A stretch of 64,000 nt of DNA. Origin: Deltaproteobacteria bacterium. Its GTDB lineage: Bacteria > Desulfobacterota > Binatia > UBA9968. Shown here piece by piece: positions 1 to 8,705 of the stretch (positions are counted from its first letter, which is position 1; the number at the start of each line of letters is the position of its first letter). The notes below the pieces were generated by a model that ran no database searches, had not been told where the DNA came from, and saw only the letters and a program-made list of their open reading frames with translations. The stretch is taken from contig JACPSE010000155.1 in assembly GCA_016193465.1 (NCBI GenBank), positions 19,040-83,039 on the forward strand, read 5' to 3'. Made by a program: the position numbers and the translations under genes.

Positions 1-786
1 CTTCACGCCTGGAAAGCGGGAGCCCAGACCGTCAAGCTGGCCCAGCAGCTCCAGTCGATGAAGGACGGCGGCGTTTTCGTCATGACGGTCCCTCCCGTTG
101 CTTACCGCTGCCCGCCCGGCCCTTACGAAAGGGCCTGCCAGGTGGCCTGGTATCTCAAGACGAAGAAGCCCCGCTCTAAACTGATCGTCCTCGACGCCAA
201 CAAGGACATCGTCTCCAAGACCGGCCTGTTTAAGACGGTCTTCAAGGATTATCCGAATCTCGAATACCGGCCTTCCAATAAAGCTGAGAAGATTGATGTT
301 GGTAGTCGAGAGATCACGACGGAGCCGGGCGACAAGGTCAAATATGACGTTATCAACTTAATCCCACCGCAGAGGGCGGCGGCCATCGCCGTCGAGGCGG
401 ATTTGGTGGGCGGGGACAAACGATGGTGCGAGGTAGATCACGTCACCTACGAATCGGTCAAGCAGAAGAACATTCACGTGATCGGTGACTCGACGATCGG
501 CCTGCCGGTGCCGAAATCCGGCAACATCGCCAATGCCATGGGAAAAATCTGCGCGGTCGCGGTCGTCCACCTCCTCAGCGATAAGGAAGCGCCGGTCATC
601 GCTCCGGGCAACACCTGCTACAGTTGGGTCAACGACAAAGAGGCGATCGCCGTCGTCAACTCCTACAAGATCGAAAACCGTAAGGTCGTCCAGATCGAGC
701 AAAAGCTCACTCCGGGCAAGAGCGTCGCGGTGGCGCAGAATTCGCTTGCCTGGCGAGCCAGCATCTGGAGCGACATTCTAGGTTAA
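1..786 (+). CDS. fccB: Flavocytochrome c sulfide dehydrogenase, flavoprotein subunit (5' end outside window)
   Basis: The reading frame is open from base 1 and ends at TAA 784-786, so only the last 261 residues are visible. FccB is the FAD subunit of a periplasmic sulfide:cytochrome c oxidoreductase. Visible hallmarks are the redox cysteine in YRCPPGPYER (visible residue 37) and the partner cysteine in PGNTCYSW (visible residue 206); together they form the active-site disulfide in this family. VIGDSTIGLPVPKSGNIAN is the C-terminal FAD-contacting strand and loop. The FCSD C-terminal domain is complete. The dihaem cytochrome gene follows after 18 bases, which supports the assignment over a plain sulfide:quinone reductase. 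The N-terminal FAD GxGxxG and Tat signal lie outside the window. Confidence 0.88.
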   Translation, partial: LHAWKAGAQTVKLAQQLQSMKDGGVFVMTVPPVAYRCPPGPYERACQVAWYLKTKKPRSKLIVLDANKDIVSKTGLFKTVFKDYPNLEYRPSNKAEKIDVGSREITTEPGDKVKYDVINLIPPQRAAAIAVEADLVGGDKRWCEVDHVTYESVKQKNIHVIGDSTIGLPVPKSGNIANAMGKICAVAVVHLLSDKEAPVIAPGNTCYSWVNDKEAIAVVNSYKIENRKVVQIEQKLTPGKSVAVAQNSLAWRASIWSDILG

Positions 787-804
787 ATAAATAAGGAGAA
801 TGCC

Positions 805-1410
805 ATGCGGAAGTCTATTAATCTTTCTATTTATTTCACGGCCTTCGGTTTGATGCTCCTGGCATTCAACGCTGACGCAAGCCCCCTGGATTCGCCCGGC
901 GCGTTCAAAGCGCTCGTATGCAGCGCCTGTCACGGCTTCGGCGGCGATAGCCCGGGCAGCACGGTTCCGATTCTTGCGGGCATGTCACCCGCGTACTTCA
1001 AAAAAGCGATCAAAGACTACGCCGAGGGGAAGCGTCCTTCGCCGGAGATGGAACCTTACGCGAAATACGTTGTTGAGGCCGGGCTCGATGAAATTGCCGC
1101 CTATTTTGCGGAACAGAAAAAACAGTCCACGAGGATCAAGTCTAACCCCGCTGCCATCAGGCGAGGGATGGCGGCTGCCGGGCAATGCACCGTCTGCCAT
1201 AATCCGCAGGGTGAAGGGGAGCCCGAAAAAGGGTTTCCGGATCTTCGGGGCCAGCCGGCCGGTTACCTCCAAGCCCAGATGCTTCTTTTGAAGGAAGAAA
1301 AGAGAAAGCTACAGGACACCACGCTTGCCGACTTGAAGCAAAAAGTCCTGAAGCGTCTCAGCGACCGGGTGATCGCCGACCTGGCCGCTTACTATTCAAG
1401 CCTGAAATAA
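805..1410 (+). CDS. Dihaem c-type cytochrome (c4-like), partner of the sulfide dehydrogenase
   Basis: This 201-residue periplasmic protein has a signal peptide (about residues 1-25, ending ADA) and two haem c sites, CSACH at 39-43 and CTVCH at 128-132. The two similar halves are typical of cytochrome c4/c553 and of the FccA subunit. Methionines at 60, 82 and 160 are candidate distal haem ligands. AAGGAGA sits just before the ATG. The gene lies 18 bases behind the flavoprotein gene on the same strand, so it most likely accepts electrons from the sulfide-oxidising flavin and passes them to the respiratory chain. The order flavoprotein then cytochrome is an inference for one complex. The alternative is a free cytochrome c4. 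Confidence 0.85.
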   Translation: MRKSINLSIYFTAFGLMLLAFNADASPLDSPGAFKALVCSACHGFGGDSPGSTVPILAGMSPAYFKKAIKDYAEGKRPSPEMEPYAKYVVEAGLDEIAAYFAEQKKQSTRIKSNPAAIRRGMAAAGQCTVCHNPQGEGEPEKGFPDLRGQPAGYLQAQMLLLKEEKRKLQDTTLADLKQKVLKRLSDRVIADLAAYYSSLK

Positions 1411-1440
1411 ATGGAAGGTTCAGAAGGAGGTTTTGCGGCG

Positions 1441-3792
1441 ATGGCTGATCTGCGTGTTGTAGGCCGGAGCCATCCGCGTGTGGATGGCCTGGAAAAGGTA
1501 ACCGGGGCCGCGCGGTTCTCCCCGGATGTTAAGCTCCCCCGGATGATTGTGGGCAAGATCCTGCGCAGCCCACACCCGCACGCGAAAATCCTCCACATCA
1601 ACGCCAGTAGGGCACTGCGTTTGCCCGGGATTAAGGCTGTGGTTACGGCGGAGGATACGCCAAAGGCTAAGGTTAATTCGGCTGCTACCTACTATTTTGA
1701 GGAGCGGGGAGCGAAGAATGTGGCCCCTACCCCTATGGTTATGGACCAGACGGTTTTCTGCGGGGACGTGGCGCGCTTCGTGGGAGACGAAGTAGCGGCC
1801 GTAGCCGCCGTCGATGAGGAGACAGCACTTGAAGCGCTCAGTCTCATCAAGGTGGACTATGAGCTGTTGCCACCGCTCTTTGATCCTTTGAAAGCCATGG
1901 AGCCGGGAGCGCCCCTACTCCACGAGGCGGAACGAAACATCGCTTACAAATTTGTCATTCGCCGCGGGGACGTAGAAAAAGGCTTTGCCGAGGCTCACGT
2001 CATTCATGAAGACACTTACACCACCCAGCTTCAGCACCAGGCTTACCTTGGGCCTACTGCCTGTGTAGCTGACGTGGATGGATCAGGGAGGGTGCTAATC
2101 TGGACGGAGCTTCAGTCTCCCTTTCGCGCCAGGCGGCTTCTTTGTGACATGCTGGGGCTTCCTGCTGCTAAAGTCCGCGTCTTCCAGACCCATGTCGGGG
2201 GAGGCTTTGGCGGCAAGCACTTCAAGAGGCTCCAGCCCATCTCAGCGCTTTTGGCTCTGAAGGCCCGCAGGCCGGTTCGCTTGTGCCTTACGCGGGAGGA
2301 AGAGTTTATGTCCTCACCTCCCCGCCACGCCACTCACATCCGTCTTAAGATGGGGGCCAGTCGGGACGGCACGCTGGTGGCCAAAGAGACCCACATCGTC
2401 TTGAACAGCGGGGCCTACGGCGAGGTAGGTCCGATCATACTGGATACCATGACAAAAAGGGTCGATACCCTTTACCGCTTCACCAACATCAAGACAGACT
2501 CCTTCCTCGTTTACACGAACACGGTACCGGGGGGAGCTTTCCGGGGCTTCGGGAATCCCCCGATGGATTTTGCTTTGGAGTCGCACATGGATATGTTGGC
2601 GGAGAAACTGGCAATGGATCCTGTGGAGTTAAGGCTCAAGAATGCGCGCCGGGTCGGAGAGATCTCAGCTCATGGCTGGGAGGTAAAGAGCTGTGCGTTA
2701 ACTGAGTGTATCGAAAAAGCCGCTGACGCCGCCCGCTGGAAAGAGAAAAGGGCAAAACACAAGTTGGCGGGGGGCAAAGCCCGGGGAGTCGGCATCGGCT
2801 GCATGATTCATGTATCGGGCTGCAGATACTATCCCGGCTTTTACGGCTCCAATGCTGTTGTCACCATTGGGGATGATGGCCAGGTTTATCTCTTTTCGGG
2901 CGAGTCTGAGCTGGGGCAGGGGTGCAAGACGGTCATGGCGCAAATTGTGGCGGAGGAATTAGGGATTTGCCTGGAGGATATTGTGGTTCCTGATCTGGAC
3001 ACTGATTTCTCTCCTTACAGCCTGGGCGCCTATGCTGACCGAACCACTCACATCGGGGGGAACGCCACGCGGCTGGCCGCTATTGACGCGAGGGCGCAGC
3101 TCTTCGAGTTTGCCGCGGAGATGCTGGAGGCCGATCCGGCGGATCTGGTAGCGCGGGATCGCAAGATTTTCCCGAAGGGATCACCGCAAAGAGCAGTCAC
3201 CTTTCAGGAGGTCGCCCGAAGATCCTGGTTCCATGCGGGGGGAAAGGAGATTGTGGGGCGGGGTTCCTTTGATCCTCCTTCGGTTCCTCCAGATCCGGAA
3301 ACGCAGTACGGCAATGTCTCGTCAGCCTATACGTTTGGCGCTCAGATTGCCGAGGTGGAGGTGGACCGTAAGACCGGTAAAGTCACAATTCTCAATTTTG
3401 CCGCAGCCCATGACGTTGGCAAGGCTATCAATCCGATGGCCGTAGAGGGACAGATCCAGGGCGCTCTTGTCCAGGGCGCCGGCTATGGCTTGATGGAAGA
3501 TATGGTCGGGATAGATGGCCGAACTTATAACCCAAACTTTCTGAACTACCGGTTGCCCAGCATCATGGACGTCCCTGCGATGAATGTCATGATGGTGGAG
3601 TCCAACGACCCTGTTGGCCCGTATGGAGCCAAGGGCGTGGCCGAGCCGGCGCTCGTGGCCACCGCCCCGGCCTTGGCGAACGCTATCTACCATGCCGTTG
3701 GGGCGAGGATTACGAGTCTTCCCATTACGCCGCAGAAAATCCTTGCGGCGCTGGAGGCCAGGGAGCCGAGAGAGAAGGGGAGGTCTGAATGA
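1441..3792 (+). CDS. Xanthine dehydrogenase-family molybdopterin-binding large subunit
   Basis: This is a 783-residue molybdenum hydroxylase large subunit (CO dehydrogenase / 4-hydroxybenzoyl-CoA reductase / aldehyde oxidase family). I chose ATG 1441 because AGGAGG (1424-1429) precedes it; an in-frame ATG at 1411 lacks a site. The N-terminal a/b-hammerhead starts GRSHPRVDGLEKVTG. The Mo-cofactor signatures are HVGGGFGGKH, GGAFRGFGNPPMDFALE and, near the C terminus, GPYGAKGVAEPALVATAP with the conserved active-site glutamate. The CO dehydrogenase type I AYxCSFR motif is absent, so a hydroxylase of an aromatic, aldehyde or heterocycle is more likely than CO oxidation. No medium FAD or small 2Fe-2S subunit lies beside it in the window. 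It follows the cytochrome gene by 30 bases and may share its transcript. Confidence 0.85.
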   Translation: MADLRVVGRSHPRVDGLEKVTGAARFSPDVKLPRMIVGKILRSPHPHAKILHINASRALRLPGIKAVVTAEDTPKAKVNSAATYYFEERGAKNVAPTPMVMDQTVFCGDVARFVGDEVAAVAAVDEETALEALSLIKVDYELLPPLFDPLKAMEPGAPLLHEAERNIAYKFVIRRGDVEKGFAEAHVIHEDTYTTQLQHQAYLGPTACVADVDGSGRVLIWTELQSPFRARRLLCDMLGLPAAKVRVFQTHVGGGFGGKHFKRLQPISALLALKARRPVRLCLTREEEFMSSPPRHATHIRLKMGASRDGTLVAKETHIVLNSGAYGEVGPIILDTMTKRVDTLYRFTNIKTDSFLVYTNTVPGGAFRGFGNPPMDFALESHMDMLAEKLAMDPVELRLKNARRVGEISAHGWEVKSCALTECIEKAADAARWKEKRAKHKLAGGKARGVGIGCMIHVSGCRYYPGFYGSNAVVTIGDDGQVYLFSGESELGQGCKTVMAQIVAEELGICLEDIVVPDLDTDFSPYSLGAYADRTTHIGGNATRLAAIDARAQLFEFAAEMLEADPADLVARDRKIFPKGSPQRAVTFQEVARRSWFHAGGKEIVGRGSFDPPSVPPDPETQYGNVSSAYTFGAQIAEVEVDRKTGKVTILNFAAAHDVGKAINPMAVEGQIQGALVQGAGYGLMEDMVGIDGRTYNPNFLNYRLPSIMDVPAMNVMMVESNDPVGPYGAKGVAEPALVATAPALANAIYHAVGARITSLPITPQKILAALEAREPREKGRSE

Positions 3793-3901
3793 CACGACCC
3801 ACAGGGATAACGCCCAGCTTAAGAACGCCGGAGGCCGCGGTTCTGTACTCCTGCGGGCAAGGCCTGGCGACTCGCAAGCTCAGCCCGACGGACCTCTTTG
3901 G

Positions 3902-4177
3902 GCCAGACACTTTGGACGGATTCACTGGGCTCAAACTCTTGACTCTCCCCCGTTTATGGCATTTCCCGGAGTATGTGGGATTACCTTCACCTTTGGAGGC
4001 GTGCGCATCAATGCTAAAGCCCAAGTAATCAGTGTGGGTGGATACACCATTCCCGGCCTCTACGCCGCAGGAGAGATTACCGGAGGACTGCTTTACCACC
4101 ATTATCCGCTGGGGGCGAGTTTCATGAATGCGGCGGTTTTCGGTCGAATTGCCGGGGAGGAGGCTGCTGGGAACTGA
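3902..4177 (+). pseudogene. C-terminal remnant of an FAD-dependent fumarate reductase/tricarballylate dehydrogenase-type flavoprotein
   Basis: The frame encodes WAQTLDSPPF, then CGITFTFGG, PGLYAAGEITGGL, HHYPLGAS and AVFGRIAGEEAAGN, ending at a stop. This is the typical C-terminal end of FrdA/KstD/TcuA-like flavoproteins (the FAD cap and the GLYAAGE...G motif). The N-terminal several hundred residues, including the dinucleotide-binding fold, are missing, and the upstream bases belong to the molybdenum gene or to sequence without homology in any frame I could follow. There is no start codon or ribosome site of its own. I read it as the tail of a gene lost by deletion. Confidence 0.75.
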
Positions 4178-4211
4178 GTTGGGGTTTCTCCTGTCGGAGG
4201 TTTCTTTCGGT

Positions 4212-5801
4212 TCAATAAAGGCGCCGGCGGTTTGCCGCGGCGTGGCGGCCGATTTCGAAGTGTTCTCCCTGCAGCGCGAGATCGGCCTCTTGGCGGTTGC
4301 GCTCCGACCAGTGGCCCAGCTCATAACCGAACCAGGGCTCCTTCAGGCGCAGGGGAGGCAGGCCAAGCTCTTGCCAGATCTCGATCGCGCGTTCCATGAA
4401 TTCCCGCTTCGGCAGGGAGATGGGCTTGTACGGCCAAGGCAGGGTGGCATCGATGCAAAGAACGCTGGCGCGGCCGCTTTTGGCCAACGCCCCTCGCGCC
4501 TCGGCCGACTCCCCCGGCGAGACGACGGACGGATCCAGACCCATCGTGCCCCCGTCGGCAATCCTGACGCTGCGGTGCGGTTGCATGCGGAACGACAGCG
4601 CCCAGTTAACAGCGTCCGGATCGCGGGCATCAATATCTTCGTCCACGACGACGAGTACCTTTCCCACGTCAGCTCCGAGCCGCAACGCGCTGATGACTCT
4701 GTCAAAGTCGTCAGGAGATCGCTTCCTGATTCTTACAACCATATAGCCCCAGCTACCGCCGCTTTCGTGGCTCGCCACATCGAGCACGTTATCCATGCCT
4801 CCGGCCAGTAAGCGCTTCCGTGCCACCCCCTCGGTTGCTACGCCCCTGATTTTACTGCTCTCGCTCGGAGGGAACTGGCTCAGGAAAGAAACGTAGATGG
4901 GATTTCGGCGCATGGTGATGCACGAGACGTTGACAAAGTATCCCAGGTCTTCGTGCGCCATGTAACCGGGAAATTCCCCGAAAGGTCCCTCCCACTCGCT
5001 CTCGTCGGTTGGAATAACGCCCTCGATCACGATTTCGGCGCGCGCGGGGACAAGCAAGTCGACGGTCTTGCAGCGAACCAGCTCAACCGGCTCGCCTGAA
5101 ATTCCTCCGGCCACGGCGTATTCGCTGATCTCCATGGGGAGTCTGGCGCAGGCGGCATAGGAGATGTTGGGTGGCACGCCCATGACAACGGCGGTCTCCA
5201 GAGGTTCCTTGCGCGCATGCCGCTTGTTCCAGTGCATTCGCAGTCCGGCAAAGTTGCCTGCAAAGCAACCCATTCGATCCGGCGCCTTAATCTGACCGCG
5301 GTAATTGCCCACGTTCAAGAGACCAGTGTCCGGGTCGCGCGTCACGAAATGAGAGCAAGTGGTATAGGGACCGTTGTCAAAACCGGGTGTCGAAATGGGA
5401 ACGGGCAGCCGGTCAAGCCCCGAGGTAACAAGATCTTTCCCGGTTATGGCCCGTTCCTGAACGGGCCCGGAGGAAATCTCGACAGGTTGAATAGGATGGC
5501 TCTGGGCGCGCGTCCATTTGTCGAAGATCTCCTCTCTGGCGCACTGCATCCCCAGAGCGTAGATATCGAGGCTGCCGGCATAGCAGGCCACGGCCACAGG
5601 CATCTCGTACTTGCGTCCCAGAACGTCACGGACATCCTCGAAGAGAAAAGCCTTGCGTTGCTCCTCCGGAAGCCCGCGGTACTGAAGGCGCACGAGCGGG
5701 TGCATTTCGGTATCCTTGTTGATGGATCTCGAAACACGCATCAGCTTGCCGGCCTTGTCAAGCGTATTGAGGTATTCTCTAACGTCCTTATAGTAACTCA
5801 T
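4212..5801 (-). CDS. UbiD-family (prenylated-FMN) decarboxylase
   Basis: This 529-residue protein belongs to the UbiD family of reversible, non-oxidative decarboxylases that use prenylated FMN. The signature DESEWEGPFGEFPGYM (around 266-281) carries the two acidic catalytic positions E271 and E276; NYRGQIKAPDRMG (166-178) and the following basic stretch match the prFMN/metal-binding region. Length is normal for the family. A second UbiD is encoded at 14038-15495. In this setting of TTT and solute-binding genes a substrate such as an aromatic or unsaturated carboxylic acid is plausible, but sequence alone does not give it. No ubiX-like prenyltransferase for the cofactor is present in the window. 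The gene is transcribed towards the flavoprotein remnant. Confidence 0.88.
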   Translation of the reverse strand: MSYYKDVREYLNTLDKAGKLMRVSRSINKDTEMHPLVRLQYRGLPEEQRKAFLFEDVRDVLGRKYEMPVAVACYAGSLDIYALGMQCAREEIFDKWTRAQSHPIQPVEISSGPVQERAITGKDLVTSGLDRLPVPISTPGFDNGPYTTCSHFVTRDPDTGLLNVGNYRGQIKAPDRMGCFAGNFAGLRMHWNKRHARKEPLETAVVMGVPPNISYAACARLPMEISEYAVAGGISGEPVELVRCKTVDLLVPARAEIVIEGVIPTDESEWEGPFGEFPGYMAHEDLGYFVNVSCITMRRNPIYVSFLSQFPPSESSKIRGVATEGVARKRLLAGGMDNVLDVASHESGGSWGYMVVRIRKRSPDDFDRVISALRLGADVGKVLVVVDEDIDARDPDAVNWALSFRMQPHRSVRIADGGTMGLDPSVVSPGESAEARGALAKSGRASVLCIDATLPWPYKPISLPKREFMERAIEIWQELGLPPLRLKEPWFGYELGHWSERNRQEADLALQGEHFEIGRHAAANRRRLY

Positions 5802-6060
5802 GGTTTTCCTTTATCCGGTTACTTTTGGCATATCTGAAAGCGCTGCGCGTCTCAAGCTCTTTCTGCTCTTCGTCCTCCGATTCGTGGTAGTCATATCTTC
5901 TATCTGGCTATACGGGTCAAGCCCGCGCCCGAGCCTGAGCTGAGTTGACATAACAGCCCGTTATCGGATACCCTCTCCCCAAAAACAGGGGTCCGAGGCC
6001 AGTTTGCTTTAAACAAATTCTATCATTGACAAAGTTCTACTGGGGCAAGCAGCCCTTTGC

Positions 6061-6162
6061 GGACGGTTCGAGGGATGGGACCGGTTTGAAGCGGTGGAGG
6101 CGATGAACCGGGGGTTTCTGCGACGGGACCGGGGTGACGGGTTTCCGCTGCTGCCTCCCACA
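6061..6162 (+). pseudogene. Fragment of a second UGSC-type gene
   Basis: One frame reads GRFEGWDRFEAVEAMNRGF, then RRDRGDGFPLLPPT, closely matching ERFKGWDRLEALERMNEQF and LRDWGDGFPLLPPT inside the UGSC protein encoded at 8706-10379. The resemblance stops on both sides. The rest of 5802-6187 shows no gene; I see only a possible weak promoter (TTGACA 5945-5950, then TACCCT after 18 bases). The fragment lies directly in front of the ribosome site of the NHL gene. It is evidence for a deleted paralogue of the selenoprotein or for a partial duplication. Confidence 0.75.
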
Positions 6163-6187
6163 GCTTTAATAAGAGGAGGTAGGAGGG

Positions 6188-7126
6188 ATGCCAATCGGTA
6201 GTGGGAGATTCACCTACGAAACAGAAGAAGGCTGGGCCAAGATCCCCGAGGGGCATGAGTTCCCGGACGCGTCCGGCGTGACGGTCGACTCGGACGGCAA
6301 CGTATATATCCTCAATCGGGGTCCCCACCCGGTGATTGTGCTAGATAAGAACGGCAACTTCCTACGCTCGTTCGGGGAAGGCGAGTTCGACAAGCGCGCG
6401 CACGGGATTCATGCCGGCCCCGAGAATTACATTTACACAATCAACGACAACCAGCATTGCGTCAAGAAGTACACGAGGGAAGGCAAGCTGGTGATGGTGA
6501 TCGGGAAGCAGGGGGAACCGGCGGAAAAGTGGACCGGGCATCCCTTCAACCGTCCCACCAACGTGGCGGTCTCGCCCAACACCGGCGATATCTATATAAC
6601 GGACGGCTACGGCAACTCCCGCGTGCACCGCTATTCCGCCGAGGGCAAGCATATCATTTCCTGGGGGGCGCCGGGCTGCGACCCGGGCGAGTTCCAGATA
6701 CCCCATAACGTTGTCGTCGATCAAGACGAGAATGTGTACGTAAACGACCGCGAAAACTACCGCGTGCAAGTCTTCGACTGCGACGGCAATCTCAAGGCTA
6801 TCTGGCAGAACATCTACCGGCCTCAGGCGCTCTGCATAGACCGGGAGGGGATCGTTTACGTCGGCGAACAGCTCATGCAACGAGACCTGTTTGACTACCC
6901 TAAGGTCGGTCATCGCCTGAACATTTACAACAAGAAGGGCGAGCGGCTTGCTCGCATAGGCGACCCTGACCTCGGCGACGGCCCGAACCAATTCATCGCG
7001 CCCCACGGTCTTGGCGCCGACTCACAGGGCAATCTCTACGTGGGCGAGGTCTCGTTCACCGTGTACGGCCGGCGTTTCGACCCGCCGCGGATTTTCCGCT
7101 GCTTTCGCAAGCTCCGGCGAGTTTAG
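6188..7126 (+). CDS. NHL-repeat beta-propeller protein
   Basis: The 312 residues contain five to six NHL-type blades, seen as repeated patterns such as GVTVDSDGNVYILNRG, NVAVSPNTGDIYITDGYGN and NVVVDQDENVYVNDRENYR. This arrangement resembles the catalytic core of peptidyl-alpha-hydroxyglycine alpha-amidating lyases and other six-bladed propellers, but a specific activity cannot be assigned. There is no signal peptide, so the protein is probably cytoplasmic unless exported by another route. A strong AGGAGG-type site lies right before the ATG. The gene sits between the UbiD gene and a solute-binding protein. Such propellers often accompany amidohydrolase and UbiD genes in soil and groundwater bacteria and may act as lactonases or sensors, which is inference. 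Confidence 0.8.
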   Translation: MPIGSGRFTYETEEGWAKIPEGHEFPDASGVTVDSDGNVYILNRGPHPVIVLDKNGNFLRSFGEGEFDKRAHGIHAGPENYIYTINDNQHCVKKYTREGKLVMVIGKQGEPAEKWTGHPFNRPTNVAVSPNTGDIYITDGYGNSRVHRYSAEGKHIISWGAPGCDPGEFQIPHNVVVDQDENVYVNDRENYRVQVFDCDGNLKAIWQNIYRPQALCIDREGIVYVGEQLMQRDLFDYPKVGHRLNIYNKKGERLARIGDPDLGDGPNQFIAPHGLGADSQGNLYVGEVSFTVYGRRFDPPRIFRCFRKLRRV

Positions 7127-7270
7127 CTGGGGTTCGCGCCTGACTCGTGAGACAGACCGACAATATTCGCCGCTTCCACCAAAGAGCGTGTTTGGCGGAG
7201 TGTTAGAATGGGTGCTTCGGAATCTCTCTGTGATCGAGCAAATAGGAGCAAAGAGAATAGGGGGTGCACC

Positions 7271-8416
7271 ATGAAAAGAAGCTTAAGCAGGACAGCCTGT
7301 CTGTTCCTAATTCTCCTTCTTCTGGGTTCTTGCGTAGCAGGCTCTAGTCTCTTTGCTGCATCACTTGACCCCGCGTTGCTTAAGGCTAAGCATGAAGCTG
7401 AGGCCCAGGGATACATTTTCCTCACCACCCACGATGGGATAGTGGCGAATGCGAAGAAGGAGAGCGGGCTAAGAGTGCTTAGCAGCTTTGAGCCTAACGT
7501 TCAATCCCGCATGATCAGCAGCTTTAAGAAAAAATATCCCTTCTCCGAGGTTGAGATACGCGAAACCGCCGGGCCCGAGGCCGCCCAGCGCGACATCCTG
7601 GCATTACAAGCGGGGCGCGGAAAGCAGCCCGACATTCTCCATGCCGCCACTGACTTCTACCCACAGTATCTTCCATTTGCCAAGAAGTTTGACATCCTGG
7701 GGATGGCGGAACACGGGGTGCTGGGTATCCCGCCAAACATGGTGGATCCTAAAAATCGCACCGTCGTCGCGCTGGGTAGCGTCGTCGGCGCCGTCGCTTA
7801 CAACAAGAGGCTCATCTCGCCGGAAAAGGTCCCCGCCACGTGGGAGGATTTTCTCAAGCCCGAGTTCAAGGGAGGAAAATTCCTGGTGGAGATCCGGCCC
7901 CATATATTTGCAGCCTTTCCTGCCTGTCCCGAACAGGGATTGGGCCTTGAGTGGATGTTGAAATTCGCCAGGGGGCTGCGCGATCAAGAGCCCATCTGGT
8001 TCCGTGGTTATGCTAGGGCGCATACGGCCATGATAGCCGGGGAGTACGCGCTCCACTCAGGAACTCTCTACCAGAACGCCGTAAGAGCGATGGAGAGAGA
8101 CCCGACAGGCTCCCTCCAAATAAAGATCATCGAGCCCGTACCTGTCCGGCTCTCAGCGACGTACCTGATCCTTGCTTCCTCTTCGAACCCTTACACCGCT
8201 CTCCTCTTCTTGGAGCACGAGGCGAGTCCAGGGGGACAGGAAATTATAGACAAATACGAACCCCTAAAGGCATCCATCTACTCCCCGGGAAGCGCCCTGG
8301 CTAAGCTAGTTGAGCGGAAGAAAGTCTGTGTCAACGCCTTTGAGACCTTTCATCACTCCAACGAGTGGATGGCGAAGGCGGTAGAGGCCTTTGGCTTGCC
8401 CAAGGCTGAGCGATAG
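7271..8416 (+). CDS. Periplasmic extracellular solute-binding protein (iron/organic-anion type)
   Basis: This 381-residue exported binding protein has a hydrophobic leader (LFLILLLLGSC) with a lipobox-like LGSC at Cys21, so it may be a lipoprotein; cleavage after SLFAA is the alternative. The fold signatures of the FutA/FbpA/AfuA group (SBP_bac) are visible: KESGLRVLSSFEPN near the start, PDILHAATDFYPQY, AVAYNKRLISPEKVPATWEDF and a C-terminal EVSPGG-like hinge (EASPGGQEIIDKY). I start at ATG 7271 so that the leader begins with MKRS; an upstream in-frame start at 7208 would bury the signal sequence. No permease or ATPase is adjacent, so it is an orphan receptor. The ligand is unknown. Confidence 0.82.
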   Translation: MKRSLSRTACLFLILLLLGSCVAGSSLFAASLDPALLKAKHEAEAQGYIFLTTHDGIVANAKKESGLRVLSSFEPNVQSRMISSFKKKYPFSEVEIRETAGPEAAQRDILALQAGRGKQPDILHAATDFYPQYLPFAKKFDILGMAEHGVLGIPPNMVDPKNRTVVALGSVVGAVAYNKRLISPEKVPATWEDFLKPEFKGGKFLVEIRPHIFAAFPACPEQGLGLEWMLKFARGLRDQEPIWFRGYARAHTAMIAGEYALHSGTLYQNAVRAMERDPTGSLQIKIIEPVPVRLSATYLILASSSNPYTALLFLEHEASPGGQEIIDKYEPLKASIYSPGSALAKLVERKKVCVNAFETFHHSNEWMAKAVEAFGLPKAER

Positions 8417-8521
8417 CGCCACATGTCACCTCACCGTGACGTTGATAAAGTGCGGCGCTCCACCCCGGCGGAGTGGTTGTCGCTGAAATAGTAGGTTGCG
8501 AGTTTACTGAGCTCACACTTC

Positions 8522-8550
8522 TTGACATGACCTCGGTACGGTAGTATACG
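8522..8550 (+). promoter_or_regulatory. Sigma70-type promoter for the UGSC-TTT-UbiD operon
   Basis: A perfect -35 TTGACA (8522-8527) is followed after 17 bases by TATACG (8545-8550). It lies in the 289-base gap after the solute-binding protein gene and leaves a leader of about 150 bases before ATG 8706. The leader contains a GTTGGCCAAC palindrome near 8570 but no riboswitch class I recognise. Only the promoter spacing and box matches support the call. Confidence 0.6.
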
Positions 8551-8705
8551 AGCCGGGCATGCATTTAAGTTGGCCAACTATGGGAAATCAGGGATTACAG
8601 GGATGAGCACCCTCAAGCGTGGTTGCTGCTAAACATCGCCATACAGGAGCGTCAGTACTCCAGGAGGACTCGCCACCCCGGGCATTCCCAAGAAAAGGAG
8701 GAAAC

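Noticed and set aside
4128-4811. Plus-strand frame over the end of the first ubiD
   Set aside because: It begins inside the flavoprotein remnant and runs antisense to conserved UbiD sequence.
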